NCBI GenBank assembly: GCA_027475525.1
Contig: JAMWFC010000055.1
Span: 2,939,042 to 3,003,041, forward strand
Direction: 5' to 3'
DNA: 64,000 nt
From: Macrolepiota albuminosa
Lineage: Eukaryota > Basidiomycota > Agaricomycetes > Agaricales > Agaricaceae
Part shown: positions 23,280-31,914 of the stretch, in pieces
Numbering within the stretch: position 1 is the first letter of the stretch
Layout: the number at the start of each line of letters is the position of its first letter
Notes under the pieces: generated by a model
The model's input: the letters and a program-made list of their open reading frames with translations, nothing else
Databases searched by the model: none
What the model was told of the DNA's origin: nothing
Program-made: the position numbers and the translations under genes

Positions 23280-24770
23280 GATGTGGTCATGGTTTCTTGT
23301 TTCTAGGCTGATCAGGAGATGGCTCCTGCACCTAAAGACTATGCATATCCATTAATGCTCCTCCTGGTGTCTACACAGCTGGCCCAATCCACATCTGTAA
23401 AGCTTTGTAGCATGATTGCTTGACTACTGAGGTGGAGCTTGAAATTTTTTATATCTTTCAAATGGCAAAGGAGATGAATACCTGCATTCTAGTGTGAGAC
23501 ATTGTAGTTAGCAAGGTATTGAAATAGTTGTTAGATGGCAAAAGCAATATCCAGCCTAGTGGCAATGGCAATATATAGCAGGCAACTTACCAGTGACCTG
23601 TATAGGAGTTTTGCAATTCTGTGTTTTTCCTCCTGAGTCTGCATCTCTGGCTTGGCACATCGAAGTTTAAGTCCAGGCTCCATGGATAGGAAAAGAGGGT
23701 GTGCATTAGTTTGGCTGAATTGTTAGATAACTTGCTCTACAAATGCTGCCTGAGAGAGGGATACCATGCAATTATTATTGTTCATAATATGGAGACTCCA
23801 ACAATATGTCTGGGCCTGCCAAGGTCTGAGATTGTTCAAAACTCACACATTTATGCCTTGAATTTCTTGTTTTCCTCTTTTGTATCTGCTATAGACAAGA
23901 AGTCATCAACATGGATTGCAGCTATGATGGTGCCTATATCTGTTTGTCTATAATAGATGCATGTTTTGCAAGATAAATGGGTAAAGCTTCAGGCAACCAT
24001 CTATTTGTTGAGAGCCTGATTCCAAATTCTTCCAGCCTGCTTCATGCCATACAGTCTTCATAGTAGTTTGCATACATAGTCTTCCTTTCCAAGCTTCTTG
24101 AACTCTTCCAGCTGTTTTATGTATTGTACTTTGCTTTCTAGTAGTATACCATAAAGGAAGGCTGTTTTAACATTTATTTGCATAGCATCCCATCCCTTCA
24201 TTGCTGCAATATGCATCATGACTCTATACATACAGTTGGTCTTACAGTGGTCTTTGCCATAGATCTGTTTGTAGCTTTTAAAGATAAGACATACCTTGTA
24301 TCTGACTGCTTTTTTATTTTCATCTCTCTTAATCTTGAATATGGGCCTCTCTTTTTATATTTTTTGCCTATGTGGTACTTCTGATTGTGGAATGAGTCAG
24401 TACATGCCCATGTTTTTTAATGCCTAAGTTTTTCCCAGTATACTTGTTCCCACTTTGCTGCATCTGGGCCTAGTTGTACTTTGCTCTATGTGCTTGGCTC
24501 TTCTTCAATGTTCAGTAGTAAGAGGTCAACATTGCCAAATTGCAAAATAGCCACCAGTATGCAATTGTGATCAATCTCGCTTTCATCTTGTGTGTGCACA
24601 AGCACTTGTTCATCTGTGGCATCACAGTTGGTTTTTCTTGTGGCTGTACAAGTACATTGACTTCATTTGCATGTATCACTTGCTTTTCTTCCCTTTTCTC
24701 TTTTACTCATTTGGCACTCTCATGTACTTCATCTATTATTTTCTCCAGTCTAATTACACTGGCTTAAAAA
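23280..24770 (-). pseudogene. Ty1/Copia pol remnant (reverse transcriptase-RNase H region)
   Basis: On the minus strand near 23400-23290 the frame reads FTDVDWASCVDTRRSINGYA, stop, SLGAGAIS, stop, the Copia RNase H signature (normally DWAGD.DTRRST.GY..L..GAISW). Further upstream on the minus strand is reverse-transcriptase-like sequence with many stops. CpG-depleted and dead. A Tc1/mariner end abuts it at about 24752. Confidence 0.65.
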
Positions 24771-24994
24771 ACTGCCCCAATGTTTGGCCTTTTTAAAAAG
24801 GTTCACATGATGTGCAACAGTTACCTAGGCAAAAAATTGTAGAAAATCACATGATATACAACTGCATCCTGGCTTCATAATTATATATAGATCATGTGAT
24901 TTGGACAAGAACCTGCTTATTAATAAATCAAACAAAATATTCAATCATCAGAGCAGTTTTTTGACCCACTCTAAGTTACTCTAATTTTTATATC

Positions 24995-25569
24995 TGTAAG
25001 GGTGACCTCTAGAGGCTGTGGCTTAGTCACACAGCTGGCAGAGGGAGATCCAAAGTGTATTAGAGTATATACTGACAATATCATGATAGCTACTCACCTG
25101 GCAGAGGGAGATCCAAAGAGAACAAGTCTAGGGATTTTCTATGCCAGGTTGGACACTTCTGGGGCCTCTGAAGTGTGGGAAACAACTGTACAGTACAACA
25201 AAACCTTAAAAACTCAAAAATTGCCTACACAAACAATTGCACAAATAAGGGGCAAACTCTGGCAAACTCTGGCTTATGTAAGCAGTCTGGAAGTGATGCT
25301 GAGGGGCCCACACTTGTCTGAATAGTAGCTAAAGAACCAGAGCACCTCAAGGGCTTAAGCAGTCTGGAAGTGATGCTGAGGGGCCCACACTTGTCTGAAT
25401 AGTAGCTAAAGAACCAGAGCACCTCAAGGGCTGAGAATAGTACTAACAGATAGTATTGAAAGAATAGAAACAGTAAAATGAGATAATGTCAAATAAAATA
25501 AGAGAATAGATGAAGGGAGAGTGAAGAAATAAGGAGTGAGAAAAGGAAGAAATGAGGAGTCCCCTGACA
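24995..25569 (+). mobile_element. solo LTR, family LTR-1
   Basis: TGTAAGGGTGACC to CCCCTGACA, flanked by a perfect 5-bp target duplication ATATC (24990-24994 and 25570-25574). Length is 575 bp, or 498 after removing the 77-bp duplication inside it, the same as the copy at 29449-29946. Inserted in the 3' region of the Tc1/mariner element. Confidence 0.88.
25279..25432. repeat. 77-bp exact tandem duplication no. 1
   Basis: Units start 25279 and 25356, inside the solo LTR. Other LTR-1 copies have this segment once. Confidence 0.9.
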
Positions 25570-25573
25570 ATAT

Positions 25574-26590
25574 CTAGTCCTTGGTATGGCCTCCATTTGC
25601 CTTTATAACTGCTTTGATTCTTTTAGGCATGCTCTTTATGAGGCTTTGGCATACCTTTGATGATATTTCATTCCACTCCTTGATTACTCTCTTCCACAAC
25701 TCATGCACTCCTTTAGAGAATACCTCATACTCCAAAAGTTTGCACTTGATGTAAACCCAGAGGTGTTTAATAGGATTGAGGTCAGGGGATTGGGCAGGCC
25801 AGGATATCACAATGATGTTGTTATCAGAAAACCAGGTTGTTGCCCATTTGGAGATGTGTTTTGGGTTGTTGTCTTGTTAAAAATACTGTTCTTTCTTCTC
25901 CATTTCCAACTTCTCAAAGCTTTCTACCACTTCCTTATCCAAAATCTCACAATACTATGCAGCGTTTATCTTCTCCTGAACTTCTATGAGCTTTCCTACT
26001 CCATTTCAACCCATGCAGCCCCACACCATTAAATTGTTTTCTCTTTCATGCTTGACAGTTGGTGTAGTGATGCAGTCAGATAGTGGTTCTCCTGGAATTT
26101 TCCACACATATACCTTCCCATCTAATCCAATCCAATTAATCTTTGTCTCATCACTCCACAAAACCCTTTTCCAATCCTCCACTCTCCAGTTTTCATGATA
26201 CTGAGCAAATTTGAGCCAGTTTGCACAATAAGCAGCCTTGAGCATGGGAAATTTCTTCTTTATTGCTAAGCAAAAACCTGCCTCCTTCAATGCATTCCTA
26301 AATGTATGGGAATTGACAGGACTGGAGATGACAGAATTAATGAACTGTGTAGCTTGAACAGCATCATCCAGCTTCCCAGTAGTAATTTGATGAATAATAA
26401 ACTGTTTGTCATGTGCTGTAAGCTTGGAAGGATGATCTCCAGGATGATTTTCTTTGTTGCTCTCCAGTTTTTTGCTGATCCTCCCCACAGTGCCCTTTTC
26501 CAGGCCAGTTTTTTCTTGGATTTGATGCTGAGAATACCTCTCATTGAGAGAAGCAACAGAAGAGTGATTGGCAGCAGAAACAGGTCGCAT
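25574..26590 (-). pseudogene. Tc1/mariner transposase, inactive
   Basis: One minus-strand frame from MRPVSAANHSSVASLNERYS to NGGHTKD with three internal stops between 26005 and 25850. Helix-turn-helix part: SQHQIQEKTGLEKGTVGRIS. Catalytic motifs: LWSDETKINW (first Asp), QDNNPKHISKW (second Asp), and WPAQSPDLNPIKHLW, where the DDE glutamate position is lysine (IKHLW rather than IEHLW). The stops are each one transition from Trp or Gln codons. Dead on both counts. Confidence 0.85.
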
Positions 26591-26694
26591 GATGGTAGTA
26601 GACTGTCAAGAAGGTGATTGATTGAAGTTGAACATGTCAAGTTAATACAAACAAGGTCACATGACATTGTTTATACTTCCCACAAGGTGTTTCC

Positions 26695-26848
26695 ATAATG
26701 TTAGAAGGGCGCCCTGCGGCCGCACAGCCCGCTACTTCATAGAGAAAGAATATTTCTATTTTCACAAGCCAATAATGTTAGAAGGGCGCCCTGCGGCCGC
26801 ACAGCCCGCTACTTCATAGAGAAAGAATATTTCTATTTTCACGAGCCA
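26695..26848. repeat. 77-bp tandem duplication no. 2 (one mismatch)
   Basis: TTAGAAGGGCGCC starts at 26701 and 26778. Units agree except one A/G (CACAAGCC versus CACGAGCC). It doubles the presumed 3' end of the Helentron-like element. Confidence 0.85.
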
Positions 26849-26921
26849 TATCTTCATTTTCCTTTTGTATATAGAACAACGTTTTATCTCGTTTTGGATA
26901 ATAATCACATTTCTTTCCCTT

Positions 26922-28497
26922 TCAACCGTTGACGCTATCCAATTGCCAGTCAAGGAACCCTCCTCTCCTATTGTTAGAATCGGGAATTGTGTCTGATTCG
27001 AGGGACAGTAAGAATCTGAACCCATTGCCATCTCTGAACCACCGTCGCGTTCTTGGACAATTTCTTTCGATTCCACAGACATGGTCATTAAATTCGGGCC
27101 AATTTGCAAGTGTCGTGTAACCAGTATAACCCCACGCTTCATATTTCGCAAACGATGAATCAAATCCCGTTGCGTTCCATCCAAGCAATTGAACGGCCAT
27201 CGAATTAAATACGTTTCTATAACCGAACGTTTGGATATGCACAATAGATTTCCTTTTTCGTAGATCATGCAGAACGTTCAAGATCGTAAGCAACTGACGG
27301 GCAGATTGAATGTTCAGTTGAGGTCCAAATTTCCGGATAACAAATGACTGGATTTCAGAAGGAAGAAGGACCGATAAATCTAAAGACGATGCATGACACA
27401 ATGTGTGACAACCTGTATTTCCTTGAGAGTGTGCACAGTTTCCTTCAAGTGTATGCTTAATAACACAACTGAGGATAATATCACAATCACTGGCTGCAGA
27501 GATACCATGTGCAGCCGCAATCCGAAGTGCATCGACTTGAGAAATATGACGACTCATAGTCAAAAAAGGGGGCAATGGAGCGTTACTGTCGTTGGCAATT
27601 TTACTCAAGAATTCAACCAATAACGTTCGACAATGCGGGAGGCGATCAAGACCAAGAGCCTTACACAAAGCACGAATCTCCAAAATTGGTGTATTTTCTG
27701 AACGCGCATGATTGATTACAGCGTCAAATAGAGCAACCTTCAAGACATGAGAATCAACCACGGGCGAACATGTGGAAGATTCACGTCCCAGTGACACTGA
27801 ACAAAGGCCATTCAAGAGATGGTGAATCAAAACATTTTGGCAATCAGCAACAGTATCACGAATGGACAGACCATGAGAATGAATACTTTCGAACAACACA
27901 TCATGAGAAAATGGTGAGAGAGCAAAGGTGTCTGAGGAATCCATGGACCATGAGAATGAATACTTTCGAACAACACATCATGAGAAAATGGTGAGAGAGC
28001 AAAGGTGTCTGAGGAATCCATGGAAATATTGTTTTCATTGTTTTGTTTACAAAAGCAGACAATGATACATGATCGTCACGAAGAGACTGTGCGGAAAAAG
28101 GGATCACCACTGTAAAATGGTAAGACCAGGAAAACTATTTAGTAAAAAACGAACCATTTGGATAGGAGGGGTAGTTGCTGTTAGGAGCGTCAAGTAATCG
28201 GACATCCTCGGGGGAAATTGGACAATGACCAAGGGTTATGAAATATTCTCGCAATTGTGCAAACCAATCGAGGCCGAGGGTGACAAGAGTACCAGAGAAC
28301 GGCGAAATAGAAAAAGTTAAGAGACAGGATAAAGATGCTTGAGGATGATATGAGGTCACAAGAATGACGGGTTGCCTGACAGGGAAAGCCGTGGAGAGAC
28401 CATGACTATCGAAAAGAGAGCGAGAGATACTGCTAGAACGTGCGGAGACATTGAAATGCACAGGGAGTTTAACAGAACCCAACAGAGCGGTCATCAA
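26922..28497 (-). CDS. hypothetical protein of the CpG-rich element, possibly Helitron N-terminal-like
   Basis: Main frame 27944-26922, 340 codons, starting MDSSDTFALSPFSHDVLFES; an upstream frame (28497-28135, starting MMTALLGSVKLPVHFNVSAR) may be an earlier exon. Recognisable style: LIHHLLNGLCS, LCKALGLDRLPHCRTLL, and VDALRIAAAHGISAASDCDI followed by IKHTLEGNCAH. The 'L..IA..HGI' then 'H..C' pattern also occurs in the N-terminal part of the Helitron gene at 57673 (LRSVARIHGIVLPKRF then HSCSKC). That similarity is by eye only. A 77-bp duplication at 27869 repeats the coding start. Confidence 0.4.
27869..28022. repeat. 77-bp exact tandem duplication no. 3
   Basis: Units start 27869 and 27946. 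They double the start of the 340-codon frame, so MDSSDTFALSPFSHDVLFES is encoded twice in different contexts. Confidence 0.92.
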
Positions 28498-29054
28498 GAC
28501 GAATGAAAAGAACAGGAGACAGGATGGCAGAGAAAGTGTGAAGAAGGGAAATTGGGAAACAAATTAGAACGACGACAAAATAAAGCGTGAATGAGACACA
28601 GGAGGAAATGTTTTACAGGAAAAAGGGTCAAAAAAGGAGGAAGTGAGACCATGAGAGTCAAGAAAAGGGGACACGAGAAACAAAGACGAAACAAGAAGTG
28701 CAAAAAATAGGAGATAGACGTGAGCATTCTGGATCAAAAACAAGCACCATATGACGAAAAAGGAAAGAAATTTAGATTAAGGTGCGGGAATGACGACAAT
28801 AGAAGAAACAGTGAATTGTTTGTGTCATGAACAAGAAACAAGGGGCAAGGACGGGCAGCGGACTGAAACCTTCACGTGATCAATTGTCAGACAGCGGAAA
28901 AAAACCAGTGTCGTTCACAGGCCATAGACCCACTACTAAAGTAGACCTTCACGTGATCAATTGTCAGACAGCGGAAAAAAACCAGTGTCGTTCACAGGCC
29001 ATAGACCCACTACTAAAGTAGCGGGAATCTTTACTGCTAAAAAGTATTGAGAAA
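28498..29054. other. noncoding 5' part of the CpG-rich element
   Basis: Purine-rich on the plus strand, no convincing gene. Ends in the CCCGCTACTT terminal repeat and the transition to Tc1-like sequence. Confidence 0.4.
28868..29021. repeat. 77-bp exact tandem duplication no. 4
   Basis: Units start 28868 and 28945 (ACCTTCACGTGATCAATTGT). They lie next to the proposed 5' end of the Helentron-like element. Confidence 0.92.
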
Positions 29055-29290
29055 ATATGAAAATTAAAGTGATTCAAAAAACTGCCTCAATAATCAAATA
29101 TTTTGTTTGATTTATTAATAAGCAAGTTCTTGTCCAAATCATATGATATATACATCATTATGAAGCCAGGATGCAGTTGTATGTCATGTGATGTTCTACA
29201 ATTTTTTGCTTAGATAATTGTTGCACACCATGTGAATCTTTTCAAAAAGGCCAAACATTGGGGCAGTTTATTGAGCCAGTATAGTAGCTG
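29055..29290 (+). mobile_element. Tc1/mariner 3'-end fragment, second copy
   Basis: Reverse complement of 24752-24989: TTTGTTTGATTTATTAATAA, then GTTCTTGTCCAAATC and CCAAACATTGGGGCAGTTTA near the end. No transposase here. Confidence 0.7.
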
Positions 29291-29448
29291 GTCCTCCTCA
29301 CAGGTAACTTTTTCTGTGGAACATTGTGTGCAATTTGATCTGCATGAAAATGTGACTTTGTCTTCACAGGGCTGTTCTTGTTGTTGTGAGCTGGGTTTTG
29401 GAGTTGTGATGTCCATGTCAAGGTAGCTGAGATTATTGTCCTTGGTCT
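29291..29448 (-). pseudogene. Copia fragment (left of the solo LTR)
   Basis: Minus-strand Copia-like sequence with stops; continues on the far side of the inserted LTR at 29952. Confidence 0.4.
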
Positions 29449-29946
29449 TGTCAGGAGACTCCTCATTTCTTTCTTTCTTCACTCCTTATCTCTTCACTCT
29501 TCTTTCATTCATTCTCTTATTTCATCTGACATTATCTCATTTTACTGTTTCTATTCTTTCAATACTATCTGTTAGTACTATTCTCAGCCCTTGAGGTGCT
29601 CTGGTTCTTTAGCTACCATTCAGACAAGTGTAGGCCCCTCAGCATCACTTCCAGACTGCTTACATAAGCCAGAGCTTGCCAGAGCTTGCCCCTTATTTGT
29701 GCAATTGTTTGTGTAGGCAATTTTTGAGTTTTTAAGGTTTTGTTGTACTGTACAGTTGTTTCCCACACTTCAGAGGCCCCAGAAGTGTCCAACCTGGCAT
29801 AGGAAATCCCTAGACTTGTTCTCTTTGAATCTCCCTCTGCCAGGTGAGTAGTGATTATGATATTGTCAGTACATACTCTAATACACTTTGGATCTCCCTC
29901 TGCCAGCTGTGTGACTGAGCCACAGCCTCTAGAGGTCACCCTTCCA
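29449..29946 (-). mobile_element. solo LTR, family LTR-1, reverse orientation
   Basis: 498 bp, TGTCAGGAGACTCC to ACCCTTCCA, flanked by a perfect 5-bp duplication GGTCT (29444-29448 and 29947-29951). Inserted in a Copia internal region. Confidence 0.85.
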
Positions 29947-29951
29947 GGTCT

Positions 29952-30600
29952 GTAAGGAGGTAGCAGTTGATTTGTCAAGCAGCTGGAGAGTGGAGATGAG
30001 AGGCTCAATAGATGCTTGAGTTTGGGTGATTGTAGGAGGTGCTGCAAATGCTAAGGATTCATGTTGCTTAATGAATTTTACATGGTATGTTTGGTACACT
30101 TTTTGGTTCTTTTTATCCCAACATCTATATGTTTTAGACATCTGTACATATTCTATTAGTATTGTTTCAATAGACCACAGTTGTACTTTAGGGTTATGTG
30201 TGAGAATAAGGATGAATGCTTGACAACCAATTTTATACATGTAAAAGTAGTCTGAAATGTGTTTATGCCACATTTTGTATAGTGTTTTTCCATTAAGTAA
30301 TTTTGTTAGGGTCTTTGCATGAAGATGAGCTGCTATCATATAGAACTCTGGCAGTCAGCATCAATTCTCATAGTTTGGGCTTTATCTATCAGTACTAAGC
30401 CACAGTACAGTAGCTTAGTGGAATGTTTCCCAACATAAAGTAAACACAACTGACCCAGAAGATGGTGGATCAATTCCTGATAAGGGCAATATCTTAGCAT
30501 GAAGTTTTTGAGCTCAAAGTTGATAAGGGTTGGGAGAAATATTACTAGCATGTAGCTACCAACCCTGGCATTCCTAGGACAGAGGGGGGTATCCACCAAC
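29952..30600 (-). pseudogene. Copia integrase C-terminal fragment
   Basis: Minus-strand frames 30599-30336 and 30339-29929. The second starts MIAAHLHAKTLTKLLNGKTL then YKMWH, GCQAFILI, NPKVQLWSIE and YRCWDKKNQKV, the segment joining integrase to reverse transcriptase in Ty1/Copia polyproteins. The first ends AQTMRIDADCQSS, just upstream in the same protein but one frame off. CpG-poor and non-functional. Confidence 0.7.
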
Positions 30601-30639
30601 CAGATGGGTTAGGTTTATTTTATATTGGGAGACATTATC

Positions 30640-30669
30640 ATGATATTGTTAGAATATACTCTAATACAC
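30640..30669 (-). mobile_element. LTR-1 fragment, left of the Gypsy insertion
   Basis: GATATTGTTAGAATATACTC then TAATACAC is LTR-1 sequence that resumes at 41870 as ACACTCTGGATCTC after the Gypsy element. Confidence 0.75.
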
Positions 30670-31745
30670 TGATAATGCCCAAAGTTTGGTCAGTAACAAA
30701 TATAGTTATAGTGTTACCGTACCGAAAGCTTGCGTTGGGTGCGCTATAAGTGATGTGAGGAGTCCCAGGCAGGTCCCAGAGAACGCGCCTATGAAAATGG
30801 GGAAAAATCGGTAACGGGGTCGGCAAGTGTAAGCGCCTAGGGAAGGAGCGGTAAGTGAACACGTCAAAGGTAAGCGGCAAGAACCCGGTAAGCTTAGCGA
30901 GGTCTAAGCATTGATAATGCCTGCTGTAGTTGCAAGGCGCGAGTGTGTTGAGTGTTGGCGAGCGTCTGCAACTGCCGATGAGTTCGATGTTGCCGACCGT
31001 AAATGAGCTCTTGAGCGTAAGGAAGACTGAAGAAAGGGGAGCAGGAAACTCTGGTCTGTTATTCGATGGGTATGTACAAGTCAGTAAGTACTTTATATAC
31101 TACAAGGAGTTCACTGTCGCCAGTGACCAACCATTGCCAAAGTGCGGTAAACTGGAAAATTTCATAGGGGTAGCTCCAATGGTTTTAGATCCCTACCGTC
31201 CATTCAAGACCCTTAGCGACACCAGGCGGCAGATCGCAGTGCTAAACCATCAATCCATCACCCTTCTGTCTGTCCAAAATGCTTAGCGATGTCAGGTGCC
31301 AAATGGCAGATCGCAGTGCTAAACCATCAATCCATCACCCTTCTGTCTGTCCAAAATGCTTAGCGATGTCAGGTGCCAAATTGAGGTGCTAAGCGATGTC
31401 AGACGCCAAGGTCAAACACCAAGCTGTCCATCAGTTTTTGATAGATCATCAGGCTTCTCTCTAAGCGCTGTTGTCAGTGACTGATGCCATCTGTCAGTTG
31501 TCATTCTTGCTGCTGTCGGCGCTATCACTGATCAGATCTGCTTCTTGCCATACCTGGCCGTCAAATATCGCCAAAATTGGATAATTAGCGTGCGCTAAGG
31601 TATCCTGAGTTGGTGCCATGTTGCCGTAGCCTGCTGTTGATGCGCTGATCCTGTATGAGGTCCTATCATCTCCCTCCAACTGAAAAATTGACTGTTGTTG
31701 CCGTAGCCTGCTGTTGATGCGCTGATCCTGTATGAGGTCCTATCA
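30670..31745 (-). repeat. Gypsy 3' LTR
   Basis: TGATAATGCCC to GTCCTATCA. 1076 bp as written; removing two 77-bp duplications gives 922, and a 32-bp segment (around GTCAAACACCAAGCTGTCC) absent from the other LTR accounts exactly for its 890 bp. Confidence 0.9.
31228..31381. repeat. 77-bp exact tandem duplication no. 5
   Basis: Units start 31228 and 31305, inside the 3' LTR. The sister LTR at 41550-41630 has the segment once. Confidence 0.95.
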
Positions 31746-31772
31746 TCTCCCTCCAACTGAAAAATTGACTGT
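31619..31772. repeat. 77-bp exact tandem duplication no. 6
   Basis: Units start 31619 and 31696 across the LTR/internal boundary; the sister LTR has one copy. The duplication makes the LTR edge and polypurine tract appear twice. Confidence 0.95.
31746..31754 (-). promoter_or_regulatory. polypurine tract (plus-strand primer site)
   Basis: Minus strand reads GGAGGGAGA immediately before LTR TGATAGGACC. It fixes the element on the minus strand. Confidence 0.75.
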
Positions 31773-31914
31773 CCTTAGTCACCAAATAAGGCTACCATTA
31801 CCGCTTTTGTGACAAGTGGTCCGTGCGTTCTTGAGATTTTGTTTATAGTCCTGGCGCATAAGTTTGGACTTCACCTCTCTTCCCTTAATTTTCCTGGCGC
31901 TTATTTTTAATAAA

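Larger units (their letters stand above)
24752..26694 (-). mobile_element. Tc1/mariner element, decayed and interrupted by a solo LTR
   Basis: The transposase frame is at 25574-26590. The presumed 3' end (24752-24989) starts at a TA with CACTGGCTTAAAAAACTGCC; a second copy of this end lies inverted at 29055-29290. The solo LTR at 24995-25569 sits between this end and the transposase gene. The 5' end near 26690 does not obviously match, so it may be truncated. Confidence 0.6.
26701..29031 (-). mobile_element. Helentron/Helitron2-like non-autonomous element (proposed)
   Basis: A 2.3-kb CpG-rich island inside CpG-poor DNA. On the minus strand it starts TCCCGCTACTTTAGTAGTGG (29030 downward). The 10-bp inverted match AAGTAGCGGG occurs at the other end, not terminal but followed by GC-rich palindromes (CTGTGCGGCCGCAG, AGGGCGCCCT) and TTCTAA. 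A terminal 5' repeat paired with a subterminal 3' repeat plus a hairpin is the known arrangement of Helentron/Helitron2 elements. Length without its 77-bp duplications is about 2.1 kb. The target-site evidence is not clean. Confidence 0.45.

Noticed and set aside
23279..24796. Plus-strand ORFs of 60-85 codons in the Copia remnant.
   Set aside because: Opposite strand to the recognised Copia RNase H motif; composition artefacts of CpG-poor DNA.
26701..26777. Canonical Helitron (TC...CTRR inserted between A and T) for the CpG-rich element.
   Set aside because: Ends read TCCCGC and CTAA but flanking bases are not A and T; the asymmetric inverted repeats fit a Helentron-like arrangement better.
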